Shown piece after piece: positions 6,853 through 16,800 of a stretch of DNA of 64,000 nucleotides. Below the pieces are notes generated by a model. It saw nothing but the letters and a program-made list of their open reading frames with translations, was not told the DNA's origin and searched no databases. Both the position numbers and the translations under genes were made by a program. Each line of letters starts with the position of its first letter. Position 1 is the first letter of the stretch. The DNA lies in NCBI GenBank assembly GCA_964624475.1, contig CAZUYC010000132.1:1-64000 (forward strand). Direction: 5' to 3'. Source of the stretch: CAZUYC01 sp964624475. GTDB taxonomy: Bacteria > Myxococcota_A > UBA9160 > SMWR01.

Positions 6853-8533
6853 GCGGCAAGACGGCGCGGCCGCCGCGCAGCGAGGCGAAGCCGAGCGGCG
6901 TGCGGCCTCCTCCGAGCAAGGCGGCGCAGCCGCCGCGCAGCGAGGCAAAGCCGAGCGAAGCTCCAAAGGCTGGATCGCGGCGTACGCCGCCGCGACCTTC
7001 CTCGCCTTTCCCCACCCGCTCGGCGACCGCGTGGTCGACCTCGGCCTGCTCTTCGCCTGGCTCTCTCCGCTCTGCCTGCTGCGCGCGCTCGAGGGGCTCC
7101 CGCCCGGGCGCGCGGCGCGCCGCGGCTGGCTCGCCGGCTGGCTGGCCCACGCCGCGATCCTCCACTGGATCTACGTCGTGACCGTCCGCTACGGGCACGC
7201 CCCGCCCCCGGTCGGAGTCGTCGCACCACTCGGCCTCGCGGCCTACGTGGCCGCCTTCACGGCGGGCTTCGCGGGCGCCCTGGCCTGGCTCTCGGCGCGC
7301 GGCCTCGCGTCGCCCTTCGCGATCGCCGCCCTCTGGACCTGCTTCGACCACCTGCGCTCGTTCGTCCTGACCGGCTTTCCCTGGGCGACGCTCGGCTACG
7401 CGCAGCACCAGAGCCCCGCGCTCCTCGGGCTCGCACCCTACACCGGCGTGTACGGCCTCTCGTTCGCGACCGCGCTCGGCGCGGCGGGCGTCGACGCCGC
7501 GTGGCGCGATCGGCGCCGAGGTCGCCGGCCGGGGCGGGCGGCCCTCGCGGCCCTCGGCGCGGTCGCCGCCCTGCACGCGGCCGGGCTCGCCTCCCATCTC
7601 CCGGCGCGCGAGGGCGGGGCCGGGACGGTCCGCGTCGCGGTCGTCCAGGGCAACATCGACCAGGGCATGAAGTGGAGCCGGGAGTGGTTCGAGGCGACCC
7701 TCGCCACCTACGTCGATCTCACCCGCGAGGCCGCCGCGGCAGGGGCCGAGGTGGTGGTCTGGCCCGAGACGGCCGTTCCGGCCGCGATCGAGGCCGGCGA
7801 GCGCGAGATCGACCTGCTCTCGGATCTCGCGCGCGAAGCGCGCGTGACGCTCGTCGTCGGGGCGGTCGGGATCGAGACGGCGCCGCCCGGGGAGCTCCCG
7901 CGGGTCTACGACAGCGCCTTCGTCGTGACGCCGGCAGGCGCGGTCGCCGACCGCTACGACAAGACGCAGCTCGTCCCGTTCGGCGAGTACCTGCCCTTCC
8001 AGGAGCTCCTGGGCCGCTTCCTCCACGCGGTCGCCAGCGGGATCGCCGCCAGCGGGGTCACGCCCGGCGCGGCGCCCCGCGCGGTCGAGCTCCCGCTCCC
8101 TGGGCCCGGGGGGCGGCGCCTGACCGCCGGCGTTCCGATCTGCTATGAACTGCTCTTCCCGGACCTCGTGCGTCTCTTCGTGCGCGACGGGGCGGAGCTG
8201 CTGCTCGCGATCACGAACGACGCGTGGTACGGGCGCACGGGCGCGCCCTATCAGTTCCTCGCGATCACGGCGCTCCGCTCGGCGGAGACGGGGGTCTGGA
8301 CGGCGCGGGCGGCGAACACGGGGGTATCGGCGATCATCGATGACCGCGGGCGCGTGCGCAGCCAGACCCGCATCTTCGAGCGCGGCTGGCTCGTGGCGGA
8401 TCTCCCGCGGCGTGCGCCCGGATCGGCCACGTTCTACGTGCGCCACGGCGACTGGCTCGCCGCGGCGTGTTGGATCTCGGTCCTCGCGCTCGCGCTGCGG
8501 GGGACCTTCGGAGTGAGGCGGAGCCATGACTGA
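6845..8533 (+). CDS. lnt: Apolipoprotein N-acyltransferase
   Basis: A 562-residue inner-membrane enzyme that adds the third acyl chain to lipoproteins so that they become substrates for Lol sorting. Six or more membrane helices occupy residues 45-250, followed by a nitrilase-like periplasmic domain. The catalytic triad is visible as Glu308 (WPETAVP), Lys373 (YDKTQLVPFGEY) and Cys433 (GVPICYELLFP). A final membrane helix lies near the C-terminus. The start is GTG 6845, inside ybeY. The first 45 residues are unusual: they are two translated repeat copies (AAAAQRGEAERR and AAAAQRGKAERSS) ahead of the first helix. The stop overlaps the prfB start by eight bases. Confidence 0.93.
   Translation: MAERQDGAAAAQRGEAERRAASSEQGGAAAAQRGKAERSSKGWIAAYAAATFLAFPHPLGDRVVDLGLLFAWLSPLCLLRALEGLPPGRAARRGWLAGWLAHAAILHWIYVVTVRYGHAPPPVGVVAPLGLAAYVAAFTAGFAGALAWLSARGLASPFAIAALWTCFDHLRSFVLTGFPWATLGYAQHQSPALLGLAPYTGVYGLSFATALGAAGVDAAWRDRRRGRRPGRAALAALGAVAALHAAGLASHLPAREGGAGTVRVAVVQGNIDQGMKWSREWFEATLATYVDLTREAAAAGAEVVVWPETAVPAAIEAGEREIDLLSDLAREARVTLVVGAVGIETAPPGELPRVYDSAFVVTPAGAVADRYDKTQLVPFGEYLPFQELLGRFLHAVASGIAASGVTPGAAPRAVELPLPGPGGRRLTAGVPICYELLFPDLVRLFVRDGAELLLAITNDAWYGRTGAPYQFLAITALRSAETGVWTARAANTGVSAIIDDRGRVRSQTRIFERGWLVADLPRRAPGSATFYVRHGDWLAAACWISVLALALRGTFGVRRSHD
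6856..6898 (+). repeat. Dispersed GC-rich repeat, copy 6
   Basis: GCAAGACGGCGCGGCCGCCG followed by CGCAGCGAGGCGAAGCCGAGCGG. It encodes residues 5-18 of Lnt and is followed 16 bases later by copy 7 in the same orientation and reading frame. Confidence 0.7.
6914..6964 (+). repeat. Dispersed GC-rich palindromic repeat, copy 7
   Basis: GAGCAAGGCGGC, GCA turn, GCCGCC, then GCGCAGCGAGGC and AAAGCCGAGCGAAGC. The palindrome arms (GGCGGC/GCCGCC) differ from copy 5 but remain complementary. It encodes EQGGAAAAQRGKAERSS of Lnt. Confidence 0.75.
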
Positions 8534-9666
8534 GGGGAAGGTGGCGGCCATCGACTCGCACGAGCTGCGCGAGCGCCTGCGCGACCTGCGCGGGCGCCTC
8601 GACGAGCTCCGGGGGCGACTTTGACCTCGGGCGCATGCGCGAGCGCCGGGCCGAGCTCGAGCGCGAGGCGGCGCGCCCCGACCTCTGGGGCGAGCGGGAG
8701 AAGGCCGAGGCCCTGCTGCGCGAGAAGGCGCGCCTCGAGCGCGAGATCGAGCTCTTCGAGCGGCTCTCGGGCGACCTCGAGGAGTCCGAGCTGCTCCTCG
8801 AGCTCGCGGAAGAGGCCGGCGACGCCGAGACCCGCGCCGAGGCCATCGCGAAGCTCGAGGTCGCGGGCCAGAGTCTCGAGGACGCGGAGCTGCGGCGGCT
8901 GCTCGGCGGCGAGCACGACGCCTCGAACGCGATCGTCTCGATCAACGCCGGGGCCGGCGGCACCGACGCCTGCGACTGGGCCGAGATGCTCCTGCGCATG
9001 TACCTGCGCTGGGCGGAGCGGCGCGGCTACGCGTGCGAGGTGGTGGACCGGCAGGAGGGCGACGAGGCCGGGATCCGCAGCGCCACCGTCACCGTCTCCG
9101 GCGACTACGCCTACGGCTACCTGAAGGCCGAGGAAGGGGTGCATCGCCTGGTCCGCATCTCGCCCTTCGACTCGAACGCGCGCCGCCAGACGGCCTTCGC
9201 GAGCGTCGCGGTGATGCCCGAGCTCGACGACACGATCGAGGTCGAGATCGACGAGAAGGAGCTCCGCATCGACACCTTCCGGGCGAGCGGCGCGGGCGGG
9301 CAGCACGTCAACAAGACCGACTCGGCCGTGCGCATGACCCACCTGCCGACCGGGATCGTCGTGCAGTGCCAGAACGAGCGCTCGCAGCACAAGAACCGGG
9401 CCACCGCGATGAAGCTGCTGCGCGCGCGCCTCTACGAGTACGAGCGCGCCCGGCGCGACGAGGAGGTCGCGAAGCTCCGCGGCGAGCAGCGCCAGATCGA
9501 GTTCGGGAGCCAGATCCGCTCCTACACGCTGCACCCGCAGCAGCGGGTCAAGGACCACCGGACCGAGCTCGAGATCGGCAACGTCGACGCCGTCCTCGAC
9601 GGCGACCTCGACCGCTTCATCCGCGCCACGCTGGTGCAGAAGGCCGCGGCCGCGGCGGCGTTGTGA
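8526..9666 (+). CDS. prfB: Peptide chain release factor 2, programmed +1 frameshift
   Basis: RF2 recognises UGA and UAA stop codons. Translation begins at ATG 8526 (GAGG seven bases upstream) and runs 32 codons to an in-frame TGA at 8622-8624. The main frame resumes at GAC 8623 and runs to 9666, for a product of about 379 residues. The recoding site CTT TGA C is identical to the classical RF2 slippage site, with GGGGG just upstream as the ribosome-binding stimulator. The stop-recognition SPF tripeptide (RISPFDSNARR) and the peptidyl-hydrolysis GGQ (SGAGGQHVNK) are present. The coordinates should be read as joined segments 8526-8621 and 8623-9666. The stop overlaps the lysS GTG. Confidence 0.95.
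8611..8625 (+). promoter_or_regulatory. RF2 autoregulatory frameshift signal
   Basis: GGGGG (8611-8615), a three-base spacer CGA, then CTT TGA C (8619-8625). When RF2 is scarce the UGA is read slowly and ribosomes slip +1 on CTT, aided by pairing of the G-run with 16S rRNA. The spacing matches the E. coli arrangement. Confidence 0.93.
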
Positions 9667-11141
9667 GCGAGCGGGAGCGCGACGCGCGGCGCGAGCGGCT
9701 GCGGGCCCTGCGCGAGGCGGGGGTCGAGCCCTATCCGGCGCGCGTGGGTCCGCGCGAGCCGATCGCCGCCGTGCGCCGGCGCTACGACGGACGCGACGCC
9801 GCCTGGCTCGAGGCGAACCCGGAGCCGGTGGCCGTGGCCGGACGCGTGATGGCCCTGCGCGCCTTCGGCAAGCTCCTCTTCCTCTCGCTGCTCGAGGGCG
9901 GGAGCCGCATCCAGCTGAGCGCGCGCGAGCAGGAGCTCGGGCCCGCGCTCTTCGCCTTCGTGCGCGGGCTCGACGTCGGCGACTTCGTGCGCGTGGCGGG
10001 GCCCGTGTGGCGCACGAAGACAGGCGAGCTCACGGTCTCCGCGCGCGAGGTGGAGCTCCTGGCGAAGAGCCTGCGCCCGCTGCCGGAGAAATGGCACGGG
10101 CTCGCGGACGTGGAGCTCCGCTTCCGGCGCCGCTACCTCGATCTGCTCGTGAACGAGGACGCGCGGCGCATCGCGCTCGCGCGCAGCCGGGCGGTCGCGG
10201 CGCTGCGCGCGGGGCTCGACGCCCGCGGCTTCGTCGAGGTGGAGACGCCCGTGCTCCAGCCGCTCTACGGCGGGGCCGCCGCGCGCCCCTTCTCGACGCA
10301 CCACGAGCTCTACGACCAGAAGCTCTACCTGCGCATCTCGGACGAGCTCTATTTGAAGCGCCTCGTGGTGGGCGGGCTCGACCGCGTCTACGAGATCTCG
10401 CACAACTTCCGGAACGAGGGCGTCTCGCGCAAGCACAACCCCGAGTTCACGATGATGGAGTGCTACCAGGCCTACGCGGACTACCGGGACATGATGGAGC
10501 TCACCGAGTCGCTCGTGCGCGAGATCGCCGAGCGCGCGCTGGGGACGACGCGCGTCGAGTACCGCGGCGAGAAGCTCGACCTCGGCGCCCCCTGGCCGCG
10601 CCTCCGCCTCCGCGACGCGATCGCGGAGGCGACCGGCGTCGACGTGCTGGCGGCGCCGGATCTGCCGGCCCTGCAGGAGGCGGTGCGGCGCGCCGGCCTC
10701 GACCCCGGCGACGCCCCGACCTGGGCGACCCTCGTGGACGCGCTGATGAGCGCCCACGTGGAGCCCCGCCTGGTGCAGCCGACCTTCGTGACCGACTACC
10801 CTCGCGAGCTCTCGCCGCTGGCCAAGCGCTCGTCCGAGGACCCGCGCCTGGTGGAGCGCTTCGAGGCCTTCGTCGCGGGCATGGAGATCGCAAACGCCTT
10901 CAGCGAGCTCAACGATCCGGACGATCAGAGGGAGCGGCTGCTGGAGCAGGTACGCGCCCATGCCCGCGGCGACCTGGAGGCCCATCCCCTGGACGAGGAC
11001 TACCTGCTGGCGCTCGAGTACGGGCTTCCGCCCACGGGGGGGCTCGGCCTCGGCGTCGACCGGCTGGTGATGATCCTGGTCGACGCGCCCCACATCCGCG
11101 AGGTGGTGCTCTTCCCCCATCTCCGGCCCGAGGAGGGGTGA
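9663..11141 (+). CDS. lysS: Lysyl-tRNA synthetase, class II
   Basis: A 492-residue enzyme charging tRNA-Lys. An N-terminal OB-fold anticodon domain (about 50-140; VAVAGRVMALRAFGKLLF) precedes the class II catalytic core. Motif 1 is in RGFVEVETPVLQP, motif 2 is FRNEGVSRKHNPEFTMME, and motif 3 is GLGLGVDRLVM near the C-terminus, followed by the family's IREVVLFPHLRPEEG ending. The start is GTG 9663, overlapping the prfB stop; prfB-lysS adjacency is common. The stop overlaps the next ATG by one base (TGATG). Confidence 0.97.
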   Translation: MSERERDARRERLRALREAGVEPYPARVGPREPIAAVRRRYDGRDAAWLEANPEPVAVAGRVMALRAFGKLLFLSLLEGGSRIQLSAREQELGPALFAFVRGLDVGDFVRVAGPVWRTKTGELTVSAREVELLAKSLRPLPEKWHGLADVELRFRRRYLDLLVNEDARRIALARSRAVAALRAGLDARGFVEVETPVLQPLYGGAAARPFSTHHELYDQKLYLRISDELYLKRLVVGGLDRVYEISHNFRNEGVSRKHNPEFTMMECYQAYADYRDMMELTESLVREIAERALGTTRVEYRGEKLDLGAPWPRLRLRDAIAEATGVDVLAAPDLPALQEAVRRAGLDPGDAPTWATLVDALMSAHVEPRLVQPTFVTDYPRELSPLAKRSSEDPRLVERFEAFVAGMEIANAFSELNDPDDQRERLLEQVRAHARGDLEAHPLDEDYLLALEYGLPPTGGLGLGVDRLVMILVDAPHIREVVLFPHLRPEEG

Positions 11142-13138
11142 TGGCCGAGATCGGGCGGATGGCCTGGGACGCGCTCACCGCGGCCGGGGGGACCTTCGCC
11201 CTCACCCTGATCGTGGCGATCCTGGTCGGGATGATCGCGCTGACGCTGCTCTTCGTCGGCTCGGCGGTGGTGGCGCTCGAGCGCTTCGCGCGCGTCGCGC
11301 GCAGCCCGCGGACGCTCTGCCTGGTGGCCCTCGTCTGGTCGGGGCTGCTCGGCGCGGGCGCGCTGCAGCACTTCGCTCCCGAGGCCGCCAACGCGCCGGA
11401 CCCGGCGCCTGCGGCCTGGCTGCGCCTCTCGATCGTCGCGCTGGCCCTCGTCGCCGCCGCGGTCCTCGCGATGCGCGCGCTGCTCCGGCGCGTCGATCCG
11501 ACGCGCCTCGCCGCGGCGACCCTGGTGGCGCTCGGCGCGGGCTTCGCGCTCGCGGTCGGCGCGAGCGGACGCCTCGCCTACGCCGCAGCGCCGGCCGCCG
11601 TGGCGGTCCTCGCGGCGCTCCTGCTCGCGGCGCGCCGCCGGCGCCGGCGGATCGCCGAGCGGGGGGAAGCCGAGCAGTCGCTCTGGGTCCTCGCCGCGGC
11701 GCTCGCCGCAGGCGCTGCGCCCGCGCTCGTGCTGCCCGGGCCGCGCCCCGAGCTCGCCCTCGCAGGCGGGGCGCTCCTCGCGATCGTGGCGGTGCCGGTG
11801 GCACTCGGCCTCCTCCCGCTCGCCGCGGCGGGTCTCGTCGACGCGCGACACCACGCCGAGTGGTTCATCGCGCTGCGCTACCTGGTCGCCAAGCGCCGCC
11901 AGACCTTCATCTCGGTGATCACCGGGATCTGCGTGGTCGGGATCGCCGCCGGCGTGTGGCTGATCATCACGGTGCTCTCGGTGATGAACGGCTTCGAGCG
12001 CGTGTGGCGCGAGGAGATCATCGGCAATCGCGCCCACTTCACCGTCCACCACGGCTTCGGGCCCTTCGAGGGCTACGCGGACATCGTGGCGCGCGTGGAG
12101 TCCATCCGGGGCGTCGTGGCCGCCGCACCCTACGTCGATGCGGAGGGCATGGTGCGGGGGCAGGGCGGCGAGATCGTCGCCGTGCGCGTGCGCGGCGTGG
12201 ACCCCGAGCGGGTGGGGCGCGTCACCGACCTGCGCGAGGACATGGTCGAGGGCGGCCTCGAGGGGCTCGCCGCCCCCGCGCCGGCGCCGGAGGGGGCCAG
12301 CGGGGCCGACGCGGAGCCCGCTCCCGGCATCGTGATCGGCAGCCAGCTCGCCACCGGCCTCGGCGTGCGCGTCGGCGACCCCCTGGTCGTGATCTCGCCC
12401 TTCGGCGGCCCGCAGACCCCGCTGGGACCCGCGCCGCGCCTCCAGCGTTTCCGCGTGGTCGGCGTCTTCCAGTCGAGCTTCTTCCAGTACGACGAGGTCT
12501 TCACCTACGTGAGCCTCCGCGACGCGCAGTCCTTCCGGCGCGCGAGCGACGTGGTCGACGGGATCGAGGTGCGCACGACCGACTTCTACCGCTCGATCCC
12601 GGTGGGACAGGCGGTGAAGGAGGCGCTCGGCTTCCCCTACTTCACGCGCGACTGGAAGGAGTTCTTCCCGGCCTTCTTCCAGGCGCTCAAGTCCGAGCGC
12701 GTGATGATGTTCGTGCTGCTCGCCATGATCATGGTGGTGGCGGCCTTCTCGATCGTCGCGACGCTGGTCATGATGATCATGGAGAAGTCGAGCGACATCG
12801 CGATCCTCAAGGCGATGGGCGCGGAGGACGGGAGCATCGAGCGCATCTTCGCGATCGAGGGGACGCTGATCGGCCTGTCGGGGACGGGGCTCGGCGTGGT
12901 CGCGGGGATCTCGGTCACGGCGCGCATCGACTGGGTGCAGGCGCAGATCGAGGCGCTGACGGGCATCGACACGCTCCCGGCCAGCGTGTACCAGTTCTCC
13001 ACCCTTCCGGCCCAGCTCGACTGGGGCCAGATCGCGATCGCCGTCGGCATGGCGATGGTGCTCTCGCTCGGCGCGACGCTGCTCCCGAGCCGGCAGGGTG
13101 CGAAGCTCGATCCCGTCGAGGCGCTCCGCTATGAGTAG
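11141..13138 (+). CDS. LolC/LolE-type lipoprotein-releasing permease with N-terminal membrane extension
   Basis: A 665-residue protein. Residues from about 245 form a normal LolC/E subunit: ALRYLVAKRRQTFISVIT, a first helix with LSVMNGFERVWR, a periplasmic MacB-like domain (about 290-470), then three helices with EKSSDIAILKAMGA and a closing DPVEALRYE. LolCDE extracts mature lipoproteins from the inner membrane for LolA. Residues 1-240, with about seven hydrophobic helices, are not part of usual LolC/E (about 400 residues). No stop or alternative start separates them. The ATG is coupled to lysS (TGATG). lolD follows and overlaps by eight bases, so this single permease may work as a homodimer (LolF-like); that is inference. 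Confidence 0.9.
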   Translation: MAEIGRMAWDALTAAGGTFALTLIVAILVGMIALTLLFVGSAVVALERFARVARSPRTLCLVALVWSGLLGAGALQHFAPEAANAPDPAPAAWLRLSIVALALVAAAVLAMRALLRRVDPTRLAAATLVALGAGFALAVGASGRLAYAAAPAAVAVLAALLLAARRRRRRIAERGEAEQSLWVLAAALAAGAAPALVLPGPRPELALAGGALLAIVAVPVALGLLPLAAAGLVDARHHAEWFIALRYLVAKRRQTFISVITGICVVGIAAGVWLIITVLSVMNGFERVWREEIIGNRAHFTVHHGFGPFEGYADIVARVESIRGVVAAAPYVDAEGMVRGQGGEIVAVRVRGVDPERVGRVTDLREDMVEGGLEGLAAPAPAPEGASGADAEPAPGIVIGSQLATGLGVRVGDPLVVISPFGGPQTPLGPAPRLQRFRVVGVFQSSFFQYDEVFTYVSLRDAQSFRRASDVVDGIEVRTTDFYRSIPVGQAVKEALGFPYFTRDWKEFFPAFFQALKSERVMMFVLLAMIMVVAAFSIVATLVMMIMEKSSDIAILKAMGAEDGSIERIFAIEGTLIGLSGTGLGVVAGISVTARIDWVQAQIEALTGIDTLPASVYQFSTLPAQLDWGQIAIAVGMAMVLSLGATLLPSRQGAKLDPVEALRYE

Positions 13139-13880
13139 CCAGGCGGCGCAGCCGCCGCGCAGCGAGCCGCAGGCGAGCGGAGGCACTCGGCCCGGGCTCC
13201 TGCTCTGCGCGCGGGGCCTGCGCAGGTCCTTCCCGATGGGGGACGGCACGATCGAGGTGCTGCGCGGCGTGGACCTCGATCTGCACGCGGCCGAGCGGCT
13301 CGCCATCGTCGGCAACTCCGGCGTCGGGAAGTCGACGCTGCTGCACGTGCTCGGCACGCTCGATCGACCGAGCTCCGGGAGCGTCGCGTTCCGCGGCGAG
13401 GACCTCTTCGCCCGCAAGCGGGCCGATCTCGCGCGCTTCCGCAACCAGGAGCTCGGCTTCATCTTCCAGTTCCACCATCTGCTGCCCGAGTTCAACGCGC
13501 TCGAGAACGTCATGATGCCGGGGCTCGTCGGCGGGCTCGGCTTCGCCGAGATGCGGCCCCGCGCCGAGCGGCTGCTCCACGAGGTGGGGCTCGGCCACCG
13601 GGTGGCGCACCCGGTCGGCAAGCTCTCCGGCGGCGAGCGCCAGCGCGTCGCCGTGGCGCGCGCGCTCGTCCTCGAGCCGTCGCTCGTGCTTGCGGACGAG
13701 CCGACGGGGAACCTCGATCCCAAGACCGGCGACCAGGTCCTCGAGCTCCTGCTCGAGATGAACCGCGTGCACGGCACCGCGCTCGTCGTGGTGACGCACA
13801 GCCCCGAGATCGCCGCGCGCCTCGGCCGGCGTGCCGTCCTCGTCGACGGCTACCTCGAGGACCTGCCGCCGGGGCTCTGA
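13131..13880 (+). CDS. lolD: LolD lipoprotein-releasing ABC ATPase
   Basis: A 249-residue ATPase that powers the LolC/E permease encoded just upstream. It has Walker A GNSGVGKS, Q-loop FIFQFHHLLPEF with NALENVMMPGL (the MacB/LolD pattern), signature LSGGERQRVAVARAL, Walker B LVLADEPTGNLD, and H-loop VVTHSPEIA. The first 20 residues (SSQAAQPPRSEPQASGG) are a translated repeat copy, here in a different reading frame from the other genes. It ends 13 bases from the convergent TSP3-repeat gene. Confidence 0.94.
   Translation: MSSQAAQPPRSEPQASGGTRPGLLLCARGLRRSFPMGDGTIEVLRGVDLDLHAAERLAIVGNSGVGKSTLLHVLGTLDRPSSGSVAFRGEDLFARKRADLARFRNQELGFIFQFHHLLPEFNALENVMMPGLVGGLGFAEMRPRAERLLHEVGLGHRVAHPVGKLSGGERQRVAVARALVLEPSLVLADEPTGNLDPKTGDQVLELLLEMNRVHGTALVVVTHSPEIAARLGRRAVLVDGYLEDLPPGL
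13139..13183 (+). repeat. Dispersed GC-rich palindromic repeat, copy 8
   Basis: CCAGGCGGC, GCA turn, GCCGCC, then GCGCAGCGAGCCGCAGG and CGAGCGGAGGC. It covers codons 3-17 of lolD, beginning one base after the permease stop codon. Confidence 0.75.
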
Positions 13881-13893
13881 GGTCGCCGGCCGG

Positions 13894-16800
13894 CTACGGC
13901 GCCGGCGGGCAGCCGGCGCTCGAGCCGTCGCTCGGACAGCGGCCCGACGGCCCCGGCGGGTCGCCGAAGCTGCTGAAGAGCAGCAGCAGTTCGGGCCCGC
14001 CGATCGCGCCGTCGCCATTCCCGTCGACATCCTCGTCGTAGGCAGGCCCTGCGCCGCCGCGGACGGCCCCGAACGCCCTTCCGAGCGCCCGCAAGTCGGT
14101 CCCGCCAATCACTCCGTCGTCGTCGTAGTCGGCATCGCAGGCATTCCCGATGCCGTCGCCGTTGGTGTCGCGCTGGTCGTTCGCGAGGGCGCTGCAGTTG
14201 TCGCACGCGTCCCCGAAGCCGTCGCCGTCCGCGTCGAGCTGATCCGCGTTGGAGAGGGTCCGGCACTTGTCGCAGGCGCTCCCGATGCCGTCGCCGTCGT
14301 CGAGGTCGCCCTGGCTCTCGTTCGCAGTAACGGGACAGTTGTCCGAAGCGTCGAGGATCGTGTCGCCGTCGTCGTTGTCGTCGCAGGCGTTGCCGAGAGC
14401 GTCGGTGTCGCTGTTGGCCTGGTCGGGATTGTCGGCCGTCGGGCAGTTGTCGCAAGCGTCCCCGCGGCCGTCGCCGTCGGGGTCGCTCTGGTTGGTGTTG
14501 GCGGCCACGACGCAGTTGTCGACGGCATCGAGGATCATGTCGCCGTCCCTGTCGTCGTTGGTGTCGCAGGCGTCCCCGAAGCCATCGCCGTCGCTGTCGG
14601 TCTGGTTCGCGTTGGCGGCCACGCTGCAGTTGTCGGCGGCGTCGAGGATCGTGTCCTCGTCGTCGTCGTCGTCGCAGAAGTCCCCCACGGCGTCCGCGTT
14701 GGTGTCGGTCTGGTCGGGGTTGAAGACTCCAGCGCAGTTGTCGACGAGGTCGAGGATCGCATCGCCGTCCTGGTCGTCGCAGGCGTCCCCGACGCCGTCC
14801 ATGTCCGCGTCGTCCTGGTGGGCATTGGCGTTCACGGGGCAGTTGTCGGCGCCGTCCAGGATCCCGTCGTCGTCCAGGTCGCCGTCGTCGTCGCAGGCGT
14901 CCCCCAGGGTGTCCGTGTCGCTGTTGGCCTGATCGGGATTCGCGTCCTCTGGGCAGTTGTCGCAGGCGTCGCCGAGGCCATCGGCGTCGCCGTCGCCCTG
15001 GTCGTCGGCGATCTTCGGGCACTTGTCGGGTGCGAGGACGCCGTCCGCGGGGTCGGGGGAGCCGTCGCCGTCGTCGTCCGGGTCGCAGGCGTTCCCGTAG
15101 GGATCGCCGTCGAGGTTCTCCTGATCGGCATTGATCACGCCGAGGCAGTTGTCGCGCGTGTCGGCGACGCCATCGAAGTCGAGATCCGACGTGATGCCGA
15201 TCCCCGTCGGCTCCTGGAGGCCGGCCCCGGCGTCCGGAACGCCGGTCTGGAGCCCGGTCAAGGCGTCGACGCGCACGATCGGCCCGAGCCCCGACGGGCC
15301 GCTCGAGACCAGGATCGAGCGGTCGATGTCCACGGCGACGCCAGCCGGCGAGTCCAGATCTCCATCGGCGGTGACGGTGAGGGGCACCAGGCCGGTCGGG
15401 GTGGACACGAATCGGAAGACGGCGGGCGGAACGGCCGGATCCGCGGAGGGGTTGCCCGCATCGGCCACGACGAGGGTGCCGTCGGGGGGGTCGAGGGCGA
15501 TCGCGACCGGCTTCCGGAGCGGAAGGCCCGAGTACAGGACCGACTGCGGATCGACTCCCGGCTCCGGATCGGGGTCGATCGCCAGCAGGCGCGCCGGAAC
15601 GTCGTCGGAGCCCGCATCGAGCACGATGAGCCTGCCGTCGGAGGCGACGGCACCGGCCACGGGCTCGACGAGCAGGTTGCCCCAGGCGACCAGCGACTGA
15701 TTGTCGGGCGAGCTCGAGCTCGGGTCGACGCGGATCACCGCCGGGTCCGCCAGCGCGTCTCCGCGATCCGTGACGAGGTAGGAGGTACCGCCTCGTTCGG
15801 GCGACGCGGAGGTCGGGGCTTTGAGCCGCCGGTCCTGGCTCACGATCGTCTGCGCCCCCGGAGGCGCGCAGGAGTGCGGGCCCGCATCCGCCGCGATCAC
15901 GGCGGCGCTCCCGGTGTCGGCCACGACAACCTTGCGCAGCGTCGCGTCGAGCACGGAGAGCCCCGCGGGCTGCAGAAGGCTTCCGCCCGAGGCGAGGAGG
16001 CAGGGGGCCGTCGCGCCGGGAACGATCCCGAGCACCTCGTCCGTCGCGGCGTCCGCCACGAAGAGCTCGCTGGGATCGGGGGCGTAGATCTGCAGGTCCC
16101 AGGCCCCGTCCACGCTGCCCGGGGTCGAGAGGGCGGTGGGAATCCCGCTGCCCGGATCGATCCGGAAGACCGTGTCCGCGAGGTTGTCGGCGACGTAGAG
16201 GGTCCCGTCGTCGGCCACGGCGATCCCGACGGGGCGCAGGAGCCCCGATCCCGAGGCCACGGTCTCGATGGAGCCGTCGGGCTCGCAGCCGGCCGCGGGG
16301 ACGCGGAAGATCCGCGCCTCCCTCGGCGGTGTGAGCGTCGCGTCGCCAGAGTCCGTGACCAGCACGCTGCCTTCGTGACCGGGGCTGCGGTCGATCGCGA
16401 GGGCGCGCGGGGTGGCGAAGAGGTTCGAGTCGCAGAAGATCTCGTCGTTGATCCCCGGATCGAGGGGCCGGTCCGGGAACACGCGGACCACGGCCTGGTC
16501 GATGCGGCCGGGTGCCGATGGATCGGGCCGGCCCGCGTCGGCGACGAGGAGGATCAGCTCCTGCGGGGAGTCGCTCGCGATCGCGACGGCCGACGGGAAG
16601 AAGAGATGGCCGCAGTCGATGACGCCGGGGATCGCCGCGCTGCAGCCGGCGACCACCCCACCCGCGGGCACGCCGTTCCGGAGCCCCACCTCGGCGATCA
16701 CGGGGAAGAAGGTGATGCCGCGGATCGGTGTCAACGGGGGCTCCGTGATCGGCACGGCCCCGGGATCGGCGACGAACACGCGCCCGTCCTTCGCGGGCGC

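Noticed and set aside
4970..8551. Minus-strand open frame of nearly 1200 codons
   Set aside because: Stop-poor antisense of phoH, ybeY and lnt caused by GC content; no recognisable domain.
8635..9666. prfB starting at ATG 8635 without frameshift
   Set aside because: The upstream segment with CTT TGA C and G-run fits the RF2 recoding signal and the correct N-terminal frame.
11000..13777. Very long minus-strand open frame across the Lol genes
   Set aside because: Arg/His/Gly-rich shadow of high-GC coding sequence; the plus strand encodes clear LolC/E and LolD motifs.
14110..15160. Regularly spaced repeats that might be a CRISPR array
   Set aside because: Units vary in length and sequence and translate as TSP3 domains; no constant repeat or unique spacers.
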